Shown: piece after piece, positions 26,172-35,290 of the stretch
Numbering within the stretch: position 1 is the first letter of the stretch
Layout: each line of letters begins with the position of its first letter
Assembly: GCA_019694345.1 (NCBI GenBank)
Contig: JAIBCA010000115.1
Span: forward strand, 25,001-89,000
Length of the DNA stretch: 64,000 nt
From: Pyrinomonadaceae bacterium
GTDB taxonomy: Bacteria > Acidobacteriota > Blastocatellia > Pyrinomonadales > Pyrinomonadaceae
Reading direction: 5' to 3'
Translations under genes and position numbers: made by a program
Notes under the pieces: generated by a model
The model's input: only the letters and a program-made list of their open reading frames with translations
Told to the model about the DNA's origin: nothing
Database searches by the model: none

Positions 26172-26975
26172 ATGTCGAGTATAAAAGAGCAAGGGCTGAG
26201 GACTATGATGCGCGAAATGGGTAAGGTGTTGGTAGCCTTCTCCGGCGGAGTAGATAGTTCCTATCTGGCGGTGATCGCCAGCCGAGAACTTGGGGCCGAT
26301 GCCGTGTGTGTTTTGGGGATATCACCGAGCGTTTCCGAGCACCAGCGTGACGAAGCCAGGCGTATTGCCGCTCAGCACCGCCTCAATTTGGTCGAGGTCG
26401 CCACCAACGAAGTGCTGGATCCGAATTACGCCGCTAACCCTTCGAATCGCTGTTATTTCTGCAAAAGTGAGCTTTACTCGCGATTGCGGGCCATTGCGGA
26501 CGAAATGGAAATTCGCTTCGTGCTTGATGGTACCAACGCAGATGATCTTTCTGATCATCGGCCAGGGAGAGTTGCCGCCGGAGAGTACGGCGTTGTAAGC
26601 CCGTTGGCCGAGCTCGGAATTTCGAAGGATGAGATCAGAGAATTCAGCCGCCTGGCCGGCATTGCCGATTGGAGCAAGCCGGCTAGCCCGTGCCTTTCGT
26701 CGCGCATCGCTCAAGGTGTTCCGGTCACCATCGAGCGATTGTCAAAGGTCGAGCGGAGTGAGGCGTTTTTGCGACGGATGGGCTTCAGAGAGTTTCGGGT
26801 GCGTGTGCACGGCGATCTTGCGCGGATCGAGGTTGCGCCTATGGAGATGGGTGAGGCCCTTGCTCTTGATACCGTCGAACTGGTCCGTGTTGAATTTAGG
26901 AAGTATGGTTTTAGATACGTTACGCTTGATCTCGATGGTTTCCGATCGGGGTCTTTGAACGAAACTATAAATTAG
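26172..26975 (+). CDS. larE: ATP-dependent sacrificial sulfur transferase LarE-type
   Basis: This is a 267-residue PP-loop enzyme. In studied cases LarE adenylates and sulfurates the pincer nickel cofactor precursor, giving up its own cysteine sulfur. The PP-loop ATP site is VAFSGGVDSSYLAV, near the N-terminus. The sacrificial-cysteine region is PASPCLSSRIAQG. A further motif, NRCYFCKSELY, is conserved in the family. ATG 26172 with AGGA about 8 nt upstream gives the normal length. Earlier in-frame starts would add a non-conserved leader. larA, larB and larC are not in the window. The next gene is glutamate dehydrogenase, 37 bp downstream. Confidence 0.85.
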   Translation: MSSIKEQGLRTMMREMGKVLVAFSGGVDSSYLAVIASRELGADAVCVLGISPSVSEHQRDEARRIAAQHRLNLVEVATNEVLDPNYAANPSNRCYFCKSELYSRLRAIADEMEIRFVLDGTNADDLSDHRPGRVAAGEYGVVSPLAELGISKDEIREFSRLAGIADWSKPASPCLSSRIAQGVPVTIERLSKVERSEAFLRRMGFREFRVRVHGDLARIEVAPMEMGEALALDTVELVRVEFRKYGFRYVTLDLDGFRSGSLNETIN

Positions 26976-27012
26976 GAAAATTAAAATTAGTTTATTTGGA
27001 GAGTGAATAAAA

Positions 27013-28302
27013 ATGGCAAATCCAATGGCTGACGAAATGCGCCGGTTCAAGGGGAGTGATGAGAAGAATCCCTTTGAGGCAATGAGCGAGCGTTTTGACC
27101 GGGCGGCGACCCTTCTGGGACTCGACGAGGATCTTTATCGGGTAATGCGTGTTCCGAGCCGCGAGATCAAGGTCTATATCCCCGTGCGAATGGACACGGG
27201 GCACATTCAGGTGTTTGAGGGCTATCGCGTTCAGCACAACTTTGCTCGCGGCCCGGCAAAGGGCGGCATTAGATACGCACCCGATGTCACGCTCGATGAG
27301 GTCAAGGCCCTCTCGGCGTGGATGACCTGGAAGTGCGCCGTTGTCAACGTGCCTTTCGGCGGTGGCAAGGGCGGCATTATTTGCGATCCCGCTCAAATGT
27401 CGATCGGGGAGCTCGAGCGTCTGACCCGTCGATATACGTCGGAGTTGATCGATTTCATCGGCCCGGACAAGGATGTGCCGGCCCCCGACATGAACACCAA
27501 TGAGCAGACGATGGCGTGGATCATGGACACTTTCTCGATGCATGCCCGTCATACCGTAACCGCTGTCGTCACCGGCAAACCGATCGCCCTCGGCGGCTCG
27601 CTTGGCCGTCGCGAAGCGACTGGCCGAGGCGTGCTATTCTGCGTAAACGAGGCCATCAAGCGGTTTAACTTGACGCCGCAAGAGACGACGGTCGTTGTTC
27701 AGGGTTCGGGCAACGTCGGCGGCATCGGTGCCGAGCTAATGCATCAGGAGGGCTATAAGGTAATAGCGATATCGGACGTTGGAGGCGGCATATATAATAA
27801 GGATGGTCTGGATATCCCCGACGTGTTGGCATACCTTCGGGAAAACAAGTCGCTCGAAGGTTATCCGAACGTCGAATTTGTCGATAATAAGCAGTTGCTT
27901 GAGATCGAGTGTGACGTTCTTGCACCGTGCGCGACCGAGAACCAGATCACATCCGAAAATGCCGACCGCATCAGGTGCAAGATCCTGGCGGAGGGTGCCA
28001 ACGGGCCGACCACGCCAAAGGCCGATAAGATCCTGCACGACAAGGGCATATTCGTCATCCCGGATATTCTCGCGAATGCCGGCGGCGTAACCGTTTCGTA
28101 CTTTGAGTGGGTCCAGGATCGTATGGGTTACTTCTGGTCTGAGGACGAGGTGAATTCGCGTCTCAAGGACAAAATGGTGGCTAGCTTTAACGAGCTTTGC
28201 CATTATGCCGAGAAACACGATGTTGATACGCGCACCGCGGCATATATGCTGGCCATCGATCGGGTTGCATACGATACAAGAATGCGGGGCATCTACGCAT
28301 AG
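27013..28302 (+). CDS. gdhA: Glutamate dehydrogenase (Glu/Leu/Phe/Val dehydrogenase family)
   Basis: This is a 429-residue hexameric-type dehydrogenase for the reversible oxidative deamination of glutamate. The catalytic region is visible as [13 protein letters not shown] and [16 protein letters not shown]. The Rossmann fingerprint is [16 protein letters not shown]. Length and arrangement match the small GDH class (RocG/GudB-like). Coenzyme preference cannot be told from sequence alone. GGAGAG lies about 10 nt before the ATG. It follows larE closely and probably shares its transcript. It links nitrogen metabolism with the glycine cleavage genes only by broad pathway, not by operon. Confidence 0.93.
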   Translation: MANPMADEMRRFKGSDEKNPFEAMSERFDRAATLLGLDEDLYRVMRVPSREIKVYIPVRMDTGHIQVFEGYRVQHNFARGPAKGGIRYAPDVTLDEVKALSAWMTWKCAVVNVPFGGGKGGIICDPAQMSIGELERLTRRYTSELIDFIGPDKDVPAPDMNTNEQTMAWIMDTFSMHARHTVTAVVTGKPIALGGSLGRREATGRGVLFCVNEAIKRFNLTPQETTVVVQGSGNVGGIGAELMHQEGYKVIAISDVGGGIYNKDGLDIPDVLAYLRENKSLEGYPNVEFVDNKQLLEIECDVLAPCATENQITSENADRIRCKILAEGANGPTTPKADKILHDKGIFVIPDILANAGGVTVSYFEWVQDRMGYFWSEDEVNSRLKDKMVASFNELCHYAEKHDVDTRTAAYMLAIDRVAYDTRMRGIYA

Positions 28303-28398
28303 GCTGAGGACGGTGCCGCAACGCTAAAAACACTTGATTTTGTTTTTCGACTAGGGTATCGTCTAAGGCGGGGAAAATTCGCTTTGTGTTCGGTCAAA

Positions 28399-28427
28399 TT
28401 GACTTTAGCAAGCTTTTTTCCTATAAA
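28399..28427 (+). promoter_or_regulatory. Strong sigma70 promoter for the outer-membrane/OmpA-like gene
   Basis: TTGACT (28399-28404), a 17-nt spacer and TATAAA (28422-28427) form a near-consensus promoter. It predicts a leader of about 174 nt before the ATG at 28608. The rest of the 305-bp gap 28303-28607 holds no gene. Confidence 0.65.
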
Positions 28428-28607
28428 TATTGTAGTTAAAGAACTAACTTTTAGTGCATCGCTCGATTTGTACGTGTTTGCGGTTGGCAAAGCGGTCAGG
28501 CGTATGCAATACTTAGGTAGCTTTGAGGTAAGTAGAATTTTGTAACTTAATTGTTCTCAATTGCTGCCCTTTTGAATTTCAACTTATTATTTCGGCGGAG
28601 GAATGTG

Positions 28608-31034
28608 ATGAAACTCGCTAACAAGGTGTACATTGCGACACTTTTACTTTTAACGCTTGCTTTTGCGGCGATGGCCCAGAGCAACGGCAGGCCGGACTCG
28701 GATCCGCGTAACACGGCACCGACCGTTGGTACGGGTGGTCCGGTTGGCGGCGCTACCGGTCTATTTACAGTTTACGACGGCCAGACGCTTCGCAAGGGTG
28801 AATACACCGTCAGCATGGCTATGAGCAACTACGATCGCGATCCTGGTGATGCCGACTTTACTTCGGTCCCTGCCAGCTTCCAGATCGGTTTGACGAACAA
28901 GATCGAACTGTTCTTCAATACGGAAGCTTATCGTGCGATCAAGGTCAACTCGCGACGTAACCTTTCGAGCAACTATCTGCCGAACTCGCAGTTCTTTATT
29001 ATTGGTGTTGGTTTGACCCGTGCTCCGGCAGTCGTTCTGGCTCCGCGTGGCCCGGGTGCTAACCAGTACCTCAATTCAGCGATATATCGCCCGACCGGTG
29101 CTCCGTTTGTTGGGTACCCGTTTGTTGGCGGAAATGCTGGAACATACGGACTTGTGCCGCCGTTCTTCTCAGGCCCGATCTTCGGATTTGCTGCCGGAAC
29201 GAATGCGTCCTACGGTGCGGTTGCCAGCGGTAATGGTGCCTCACTTTTCCCGGGACTCGGTTCGGTCTACGGCAGTATTCTCCCCGGCGTGGTTCTCCAG
29301 AGCACGACTCTTGTGAACAACCAGGGAGCGGCCGCCGGTGAAGGCCCGCTGGTCTTTACTCAGGCTCCGTCGTATCTTCCGGATGCCCCGTTCATTAACC
29401 GCGGCTATGGCGAATCAGCGTTCAACTCGTTTGACGTTGGTTTCAAATGGAGAATGAACAATATTAACAATGCGATCGGATACGGTCTCGTTGCTTCGTA
29501 CACCTATTACACTGACAGTGCGAATGATGCCAAGGGCTTCAACATGCTGCAGCGTGGTTCGAGTGCAGGCGGCAACATGGGCGACATTGCATTGACCTTC
29601 TTTGCGGACGCACGTCTCGCCAAGTGGGCCAATCTGTCGGCTAACGTGGGCTACCGATATACCAGCAAGACCAAGATGGACCTGCCGGGCGGCACGTTCA
29701 CCGCACTCGATCGTCCGGATGAACTCCAGTCGTCGATCGGTGTCGATTTCCCGGTCAGCAAGTTCTTCCAGCCGATCGCTGAGTTCCGTTCGCTTTACTA
29801 TGTTGGCGGACGCACCCCGAACGCGTTTGAAAACCACCCGATGGACGGCCTCGTCGGTGCCAGGATATTCCCGGTTCGCTGGGCCAGCCTTGGTTTCGCA
29901 TACCGTCACAACTTCAATCAGCAGGATACCAATAGCTTCGACAAGGATGCTCGTTTCTCGAACAGCGTTACGATCCCGTGTCGTGCTGGCGTAACTGCTT
30001 GTACGCCGGTGACGATCACCACCAACTGGCAGGGTGTTCCTAACGGCTTTGTTACGTCGAATGATCCGCATGGCTATGTTGCACAACTCACGCTTGGTCG
30101 CCGCTTGAAGCGTCAGACCGAAGCTGTCAACGTCCCGGCGGTTGTTAACTCCGTCACGATCAGTGACACGGTTATCACGCTCGGATGTGCCCCCGGATTC
30201 AAATCCCGTTCGGGAGCTTGCAACGACAACCGCACTGTCAACGTTTCGACCAACGCCAGTGATGCTGAGAACGATGTCCTGACCTACAACTACACTGTTT
30301 CGGGCGGACGCATCGTCGGCAGCGGAGCAAATGTCCAGTGGGATCTCTCGGGTGTCGGCAAAGGCACTTACACCATCACGACCGGCGTTGACGACGGTTG
30401 CGGCGTATGTGGCAAGACCGAGACTAAGACGGTGACCGTTGAAGAGTGTTCAGATTGTGTCCAGGTTTGTTCGTGCCCGACCTTGATGGTCAGCGGACCG
30501 GCCGGAACGACAGATCCGGGTGCTACGATGACCTTCACCCTTAGCGGTGCCGGTTCGAACTCGGTTAACTGGTCGGTATCGGCTGGTACGATCGAATCAG
30601 GACAGGGAACCTCGTCGATCACGGTCCGTGCACCGGCAGACGGCCGTGTTTCGAACATCACGGCTACGGCCGAGGTGGGCGGACTTGACCCGAACTGCGG
30701 ATGCACGACAACCGCAAGTGAAAGCGCACCGGTTGCACCTAAGCCGACTGCGACGCTTATCGACGAATTCGGCAAGGCTCCGGATGATGACGTCAAGGCT
30801 CGTGTTGACAACTTCTATATCCAGTTGAATAACAACCCGAGTGCTCAGGGCTATATCATCAATTACGGAAATGCTGCTCAGATCAAGAAGCGTAAAGCTC
30901 AGATCATGAAGGCCATCAACTTCCGTAAATACGATGTCAATCGTGTAACCTTCGTCGACGGTGGTGACACCGGTGCCGGCGAAAGCACGAAGTTCTGGCT
31001 CGTACCTGCCGGTGCTGACGCTCCGCGTCCGTAA
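28608..31034 (+). CDS. Outer-membrane barrel-like protein with Cys-rich Ig-like domains and OmpA-like C-terminus
   Basis: This is an 808-residue exported protein. The ATG at 28608 has GGAGG 5 nt upstream and starts the signal peptide (ATLLLLTLAFAAMAQ). Residues 50-510 have the alternating aromatic strands of a beta-barrel (SLGFAYRHNFNQQD is one). Two Ig/PKD-type domains follow, with several cysteines (CGVCGKTETK, CSDCVQVCSCP). The last ~95 residues (LIDEFGKAPDDDVKARVDNF to STKFWLVPAG) look like an OmpA-type peptidoglycan-binding fold, though divergent. The sequence uses a narrow set of codons, as in highly expressed genes, and has a strong promoter and terminator. It is probably a major envelope protein tethering outer membrane to cell wall. 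Confidence 0.7.
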   Translation: MKLANKVYIATLLLLTLAFAAMAQSNGRPDSDPRNTAPTVGTGGPVGGATGLFTVYDGQTLRKGEYTVSMAMSNYDRDPGDADFTSVPASFQIGLTNKIELFFNTEAYRAIKVNSRRNLSSNYLPNSQFFIIGVGLTRAPAVVLAPRGPGANQYLNSAIYRPTGAPFVGYPFVGGNAGTYGLVPPFFSGPIFGFAAGTNASYGAVASGNGASLFPGLGSVYGSILPGVVLQSTTLVNNQGAAAGEGPLVFTQAPSYLPDAPFINRGYGESAFNSFDVGFKWRMNNINNAIGYGLVASYTYYTDSANDAKGFNMLQRGSSAGGNMGDIALTFFADARLAKWANLSANVGYRYTSKTKMDLPGGTFTALDRPDELQSSIGVDFPVSKFFQPIAEFRSLYYVGGRTPNAFENHPMDGLVGARIFPVRWASLGFAYRHNFNQQDTNSFDKDARFSNSVTIPCRAGVTACTPVTITTNWQGVPNGFVTSNDPHGYVAQLTLGRRLKRQTEAVNVPAVVNSVTISDTVITLGCAPGFKSRSGACNDNRTVNVSTNASDAENDVLTYNYTVSGGRIVGSGANVQWDLSGVGKGTYTITTGVDDGCGVCGKTETKTVTVEECSDCVQVCSCPTLMVSGPAGTTDPGATMTFTLSGAGSNSVNWSVSAGTIESGQGTSSITVRAPADGRVSNITATAEVGGLDPNCGCTTTASESAPVAPKPTATLIDEFGKAPDDDVKARVDNFYIQLNNNPSAQGYIINYGNAAQIKKRKAQIMKAINFRKYDVNRVTFVDGGDTGAGESTKFWLVPAGADAPRP

Positions 31035-31078
31035 CGTCATAGTTAAAGCTTCTCCGGTACAGGCCGGCGAACATTTCA

Positions 31079-31120
31079 AAACGGCTGAGGTTTCCATCAC
31101 AAAACCTCAGCCGTTTTTTT
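31079..31120 (+). terminator. Rho-independent terminator of the OmpA-like gene
   Basis: A stem of about 15 bp (AAACGGCTGAGGTTT with AAACCTCAGCCGTTT) is followed by a run of T residues, 45 bp after the stop codon. Confidence 0.92.
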
Positions 31121-31138
31121 GCGCTCAAGCTGTCACAG

Positions 31139-31167
31139 TTGGAATGCCCGCAGGATTTCGGTAAAAT
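31139..31167 (+). promoter_or_regulatory. Sigma70 promoter for the propeller-protein gene
   Basis: TTGGAA (31139-31144), a 17-nt spacer and TAAAAT (31162-31167) begin a leader of about 138 nt. It starts just after the upstream terminator. Confidence 0.55.
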
Positions 31168-31200
31168 GTTTTGGTCAGTGTTTCTATGGAGCCATTTTCT

Positions 31201-31230
31201 GTTGCCAACCGGCAACGATGCTACGGCATC
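31201..31230 (+). promoter_or_regulatory. Two back-to-back perfect hairpins in the leader of the propeller-protein gene
   Basis: GTTGCC-AACC-GGCAAC (31201-31216) abuts GATGC-TACG-GCATC (31217-31230), so 30 nt form two complete stem-loops with 4-nt loops. The arrangement suggests an mRNA-level control or stability element. Confidence 0.5.
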
Positions 31231-31311
31231 CAACTACGAACTTCGGGTCCGCGTTGAGAGGGCCTTATGACGCCCCACCAAGTGATTTTGTAAGAAAGGA
31301 TTTAGGATATT

Positions 31312-33486
31312 ATGTTCAATCTTCGGAAAAACAGTGCCTGGGTTTTATTCGTTGCGTTTTCTGTGGTTTTCAATTCGCTTGTTTTGGGGAGCAAAGTCCA
31401 AGCGGTCGAGACGCCGGCGGACCCAGATAAGTTTGATGATTGGTCCGTAATGGGCCCTGACGGCGGTGACGTTCGGGTCATTGCGATCGACCCGCGCGAC
31501 AAAAACAGGCTTTATATCAGCACACTCGACGGCCAGATACATACGTCTGCCGATGGAGGCAAAACGTGGTCACTTTTGGTCAATCTGAACAAGCCGCAGT
31601 TGATACTTGATCAGTTGTTTGTTGATTCGCGTGATTCAAAGATCATCTATACATCCGGGCACAGGCATAAGGCTCCGGGCGGGTTCTTTCGTACAACGGA
31701 CGGGGGGCTCACCTGGAAAGAGTCCAAGGAACTCAAGGATGAGTCGATACACGCGATGACCCAATCACCCACGGATCCCAATATCATCACGGTTGGGACC
31801 ACGCATGGCGTCTGGATCTCGAAGAACTCGGGCGCGGACTGGGAGATGCTCAAGTCGAGCACGGCACCGGTGAACATTGACTCATTGGCGATCGATCCGC
31901 GCAGTAATAGCACGATGTACGCCGGAACCTGGTGGCGGGCATATAAGACGACGGATAGCGGCAAAAACTGGCGGTTGATAAAGGACGGTATGATCGACGA
32001 TTCCGACGTTTTCGCGATCACGATCAACCCGCGTAACCCCGAGAACATCATTGCCTCGGCGTGCAGTGGCATCTATGAATCGCAGAATGGTGGTGAGAAG
32101 TGGTCTAAGATACAGGGCATTCCATCGCAATCGCGACGTACCCGCGACATTCTGCAGCATCCGACAATCCCCGGGACTGTATATGCCGGTACGACCGAGG
32201 GTTTCTGGATGACCACCAACGGTGGAAAGTCTTGGGCTCTGACGACCCAGCGTAATCTCGAGATCAATTCTATCGCCGTGCATCCATCCGAGCCGAACAG
32301 GGTCTTTATCGGTACTAACAACTACGGCGTGATGGTTTCGAATGACGGTGGGCGCAATTTTGCTCCGACCAACGACAGGTTCAGCAGCCGTTTTACCTAT
32401 TCGATCACGGCGGACAACAAGTCATCCGATCGGCTGTACGCAACCACGCAAAATACGGCGACGGGCGGCGGATTTTTCTTCACTAGCCTCGACGGCGGCC
32501 GGACATGGCAACCTGCAAAGAATCTCGACTCAGGCCGTATTGTTCCGTTCGCGTTGTTACAGGACCGGACCAATGTAAATCTAATGTATCTCGGCACGAA
32601 TGCCGGAATTTACCGATCACTCGATCGCGGAGCGAACTGGACACAGTTGGCCGCTGCCAAACCCGCTGCTCGTCCGATCACCAAAAAGCCGGTTCCTAAA
32701 AAGGTGGTCAAAAAGACCGCATCTGTAAAGACCGCTGCAGCCACGCCAATGGTTGATGTAGCCGCGGCCGGCAAGCCCGTGGCGGCGATCACCGGAAAGG
32801 TCAAGGTTCTTGCATTCACCGAAGACGGAAAGAACGGAATCTTAGCGGGGACCGACAAAGGGCTCTATCGCAGTTATGACCTTAGCAAAGGGTGGGAGAA
32901 GATCACATTCGGGGCTGGATTGAATGACAATATTTTTGCGGTCCACATATCACCGCTCCGTCCTGACGTGATCTGGGTTGGCACTGCGACCTCGGGTGTA
33001 CTCGTTTCTCGGGATTCGGGCAAGACATGGCAAAAGGCCGGAGGGGCCGCCGATATCGTGCCGATAAGTTCGATCAATTCTGATCCCAAGCGGCCTGATT
33101 ACATTTACGTCGGAACTTCCCAGACCTTCTACGCGAGCCGCGACGGTGGCGTCACGTGGACCCGCCGTGGTGGCAATTTGCCGCTCGGAAACTACACGAG
33201 CATCCTCATCAATCCGGAGAATACCGATGAGGTCATAGTTTCAAGTTCGCTCGAGGCCGACGGGGGGATCTATCAAACCACCAACGCCGGAGATAAGTGG
33301 CGCCGTATTGACACGAAGGAGATGAAACTGCCCAGTCGGCGCATTTGGTCGATGGCCATGGATCCCAACGATCCGAACCGGATTTTTGCGGGTACTCACT
33401 CATCGGGGGTGTACCGCATTTCGCGTCAGGGAGGTGCTGCCGCGACGACCCCCGGCGATCGGCCCAGAATCACGAATAACGAATAG
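31312..33486 (+). CDS. Secreted sortilin/BNR-type beta-propeller protein
   Basis: This is a 724-residue protein with a signal peptide (SAWVLFVAFSVVFNSLVLGS). It has many Asp-box/BNR-like repeats of the form S-x-D-G-G-K-T-W (SADGGKTW, TTDGGLTW, SRDSGKTW, SRDGGVTW). Such repeats build sortilin/VPS10 or Ycf48-like propellers. The repeats fall in two blocks, split at about residues 445-490 by a Lys/Ala/Pro-rich linker (KKPVPKKVVKKTASV). The protein therefore probably contains two propellers. No hydrolase catalytic residues are seen, so a binding or scaffold role is more likely than a glycosidase. AAGGA lies upstream of the ATG. A strong terminator follows the stop. Confidence 0.75.
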   Translation: MFNLRKNSAWVLFVAFSVVFNSLVLGSKVQAVETPADPDKFDDWSVMGPDGGDVRVIAIDPRDKNRLYISTLDGQIHTSADGGKTWSLLVNLNKPQLILDQLFVDSRDSKIIYTSGHRHKAPGGFFRTTDGGLTWKESKELKDESIHAMTQSPTDPNIITVGTTHGVWISKNSGADWEMLKSSTAPVNIDSLAIDPRSNSTMYAGTWWRAYKTTDSGKNWRLIKDGMIDDSDVFAITINPRNPENIIASACSGIYESQNGGEKWSKIQGIPSQSRRTRDILQHPTIPGTVYAGTTEGFWMTTNGGKSWALTTQRNLEINSIAVHPSEPNRVFIGTNNYGVMVSNDGGRNFAPTNDRFSSRFTYSITADNKSSDRLYATTQNTATGGGFFFTSLDGGRTWQPAKNLDSGRIVPFALLQDRTNVNLMYLGTNAGIYRSLDRGANWTQLAAAKPAARPITKKPVPKKVVKKTASVKTAAATPMVDVAAAGKPVAAITGKVKVLAFTEDGKNGILAGTDKGLYRSYDLSKGWEKITFGAGLNDNIFAVHISPLRPDVIWVGTATSGVLVSRDSGKTWQKAGGAADIVPISSINSDPKRPDYIYVGTSQTFYASRDGGVTWTRRGGNLPLGNYTSILINPENTDEVIVSSSLEADGGIYQTTNAGDKWRRIDTKEMKLPSRRIWSMAMDPNDPNRIFAGTHSSGVYRISRQGGAAATTPGDRPRITNNE

Positions 33487-33509
33487 GCACCAGATCAAGA
33501 CCGTAGGAT

Positions 33510-33540
33510 GGCGGCCCAAGCGGCCGCCTCTTTTTGTTTT
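33510..33540 (+). terminator. Rho-independent terminator of the propeller-protein gene
   Basis: GGCGGCC and GGCCGCC pair around a CAAGC loop, and the tail TCTTTTTGTTTT follows. Confidence 0.88.
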
Positions 33541-33544
33541 ATGT

Positions 33545-33573
33545 TTGGAAAGTCGCGGTCGGGAATCTATAAT
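33545..33573 (+). promoter_or_regulatory. Sigma70 promoter for bshC-mutL
   Basis: TTGGAA (33545-33550), a 17-nt spacer and a perfect TATAAT (33568-33573) lie 16 nt before the bshC ATG. The leader would be very short. The -35 box is the same as in the promoter at 31139. Confidence 0.65.
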
Positions 33574-33589
33574 CTGTTACATAACAAGA

Positions 33590-35272
33590 ATGGAGCAAGA
33601 AATCGCCTGTCAAAGCCGAAGCGGAGCCGTCACCCTGCGTGCTGAGAGCATACCGTTCTCAGATTTTCCCGGACAATCGCGGCTCTTTATTGATTATCAG
33701 AGAGACCCGATCTCGCTGCGAAAATACTATCCTCAGGCGGTCGAGTCTCAATCGGACGTTGCCGCCTTGGTGCCAAGTGTTTTGGCGAACCACAAGGCAG
33801 ATCGAAATATCCTGGCCGATGCACTATCCGAGATCAATATCAAGTTCGGTGCCGGACACAAGACACTGCGAAACATCGAATCACTCAGGTCGCCAGACAC
33901 GGTGGCAGTCGTCACCGGGCAGCAGGCCGGCCTGTTCTCAGGACCTCTCTATACTATCTATAAAGCGATGTCGGCGATCCGTCAGGCCGAGAAGCTTAGG
34001 GAACAGGGGATAAGCGCGGTGCCGGTTTTTTGGGTCGCGACCGAGGATCACGATTTTGAAGAAGTGTCCAAGACGTATGTTGTTGATCGGAACGGTTCAC
34101 TTTATGAATCAAAGACGGAACCAAGTCATTGTTACGAGAACTTGCCGGTCGGCTTCATTAAGCTTGACGCGACCATAAAGATGGGCATCGCCGACTTGAT
34201 CGCTGCACTTTCGCCGACGGAATTTACGTCAGAGGTACGGCAATTGATCGAGGACAGTTGGCGGCCAGACGAGTATTTTGGCGACGCGTTCGGCAAACTG
34301 CTGACGCATCTTCTTGGCGATTACGGATTGATAATTCTCTGCCCGCTTCATCCAAAACTGAAACAACTTGCCGCACCTGTTTACGTCAAGGCCATCAGGC
34401 GGTCGGCCGAGATTGTCGATGCTTTGAGGACGCGTAGCGACGAACTGGTCAAAGACGGCTATACGGCCCAAGTGCTGGTCGGCGAGGATTACTTTCCACT
34501 CTTTTGGCAGGCTGAAAACGATACCCGCAACGCTCTCAAACGAACCGAGTCCGGGACTTATCGTAAAAAGGATGGTTCTCGCGAGTTTACGCTCGACGAA
34601 CTGGCTGAGGTCGCCGAGAAGGAACCGGGGCGGTTCAGTCCCAGCGTGGTTCTGAGGTCGGTCGTTCAGGATTATATCCTGCCGACGGTCTGTTATTTTG
34701 GCGGAGCGGCCGAGATCGCATATTTTGCCCAGAGCGGCGAGGTTTACAGGCTTCTTGACCGCACTCCGACCTTGATCCTTCATCGGCAGAGCTTTACATT
34801 TGTCGAATCTAAACACGGCAAGACGCTAGCTAAATACGGGCTAGATCTGCCGCAGTTGTTCAAAGGTTTTGATGAGCTTTTGCCGGAGATCGTCGAGAAG
34901 TATTTGAACACTGACTCAGCCCGTGTGTTTGCCGAGGTCGAAGAGTCGATAAATGCCCAACTGAACAGGCTTGATCAAGATCTTTCGAATATCGATACTA
35001 CGCTCGTGGAAAACTTGGCAAAGCGCCGCCGAAAGATCATTTATCATATTGGTGCCCTTCGAAATAAGTTTCACAATGTTCAAGTTCGAAAGGATGCTGT
35101 GATTCGGCAACAGATCGAGGGAGTCTTTACGGCACTTTTGCCGCACCGGCATTTACAAGAACGAGCCATTAATATTACCTACCTTCTTGATCGATTTGGA
35201 CTGAATTTCATTGACTGGATATACAATGCCGTCGACCTGGATGACCGTTCGCATCGCGTCATTAGACTCTAA
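33590..35272 (+). CDS. bshC: Bacillithiol biosynthesis cysteine-adding enzyme BshC
   Basis: This is a 560-residue protein of the BshC family, which adds cysteine to GlcN-malate in the last step of bacillithiol synthesis. The family core is visible in VVTGQQAGLFSGPLYTIYKA followed by PVFWVATEDHDFEE, and a C-terminal coiled-coil region (ESINAQLNRLDQDLSNIDTT) is present. ATG 33590 is chosen because it gives the family length and sits just after a strong promoter. Earlier in-frame starts would run back through the upstream terminator. bshA and bshB are not recognisable nearby, although a large PIG-L protein (BshB superfamily, but secreted) lies 10 kb away. mutL follows 18 bp downstream. Confidence 0.88.
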   Translation: MEQEIACQSRSGAVTLRAESIPFSDFPGQSRLFIDYQRDPISLRKYYPQAVESQSDVAALVPSVLANHKADRNILADALSEINIKFGAGHKTLRNIESLRSPDTVAVVTGQQAGLFSGPLYTIYKAMSAIRQAEKLREQGISAVPVFWVATEDHDFEEVSKTYVVDRNGSLYESKTEPSHCYENLPVGFIKLDATIKMGIADLIAALSPTEFTSEVRQLIEDSWRPDEYFGDAFGKLLTHLLGDYGLIILCPLHPKLKQLAAPVYVKAIRRSAEIVDALRTRSDELVKDGYTAQVLVGEDYFPLFWQAENDTRNALKRTESGTYRKKDGSREFTLDELAEVAEKEPGRFSPSVVLRSVVQDYILPTVCYFGGAAEIAYFAQSGEVYRLLDRTPTLILHRQSFTFVESKHGKTLAKYGLDLPQLFKGFDELLPEIVEKYLNTDSARVFAEVEESINAQLNRLDQDLSNIDTTLVENLAKRRRKIIYHIGALRNKFHNVQVRKDAVIRQQIEGVFTALLPHRHLQERAINITYLLDRFGLNFIDWIYNAVDLDDRSHRVIRL

Positions 35273-35290
35273 CTCCCACTATTTAGGCCA

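Noticed and set aside
31312..33486. Glycoside hydrolase (sialidase) assignment for the BNR-repeat protein
   Set aside because: Asp-box repeats alone are common to non-enzymatic propellers, and the arginine triad and nucleophile of sialidases were not found.
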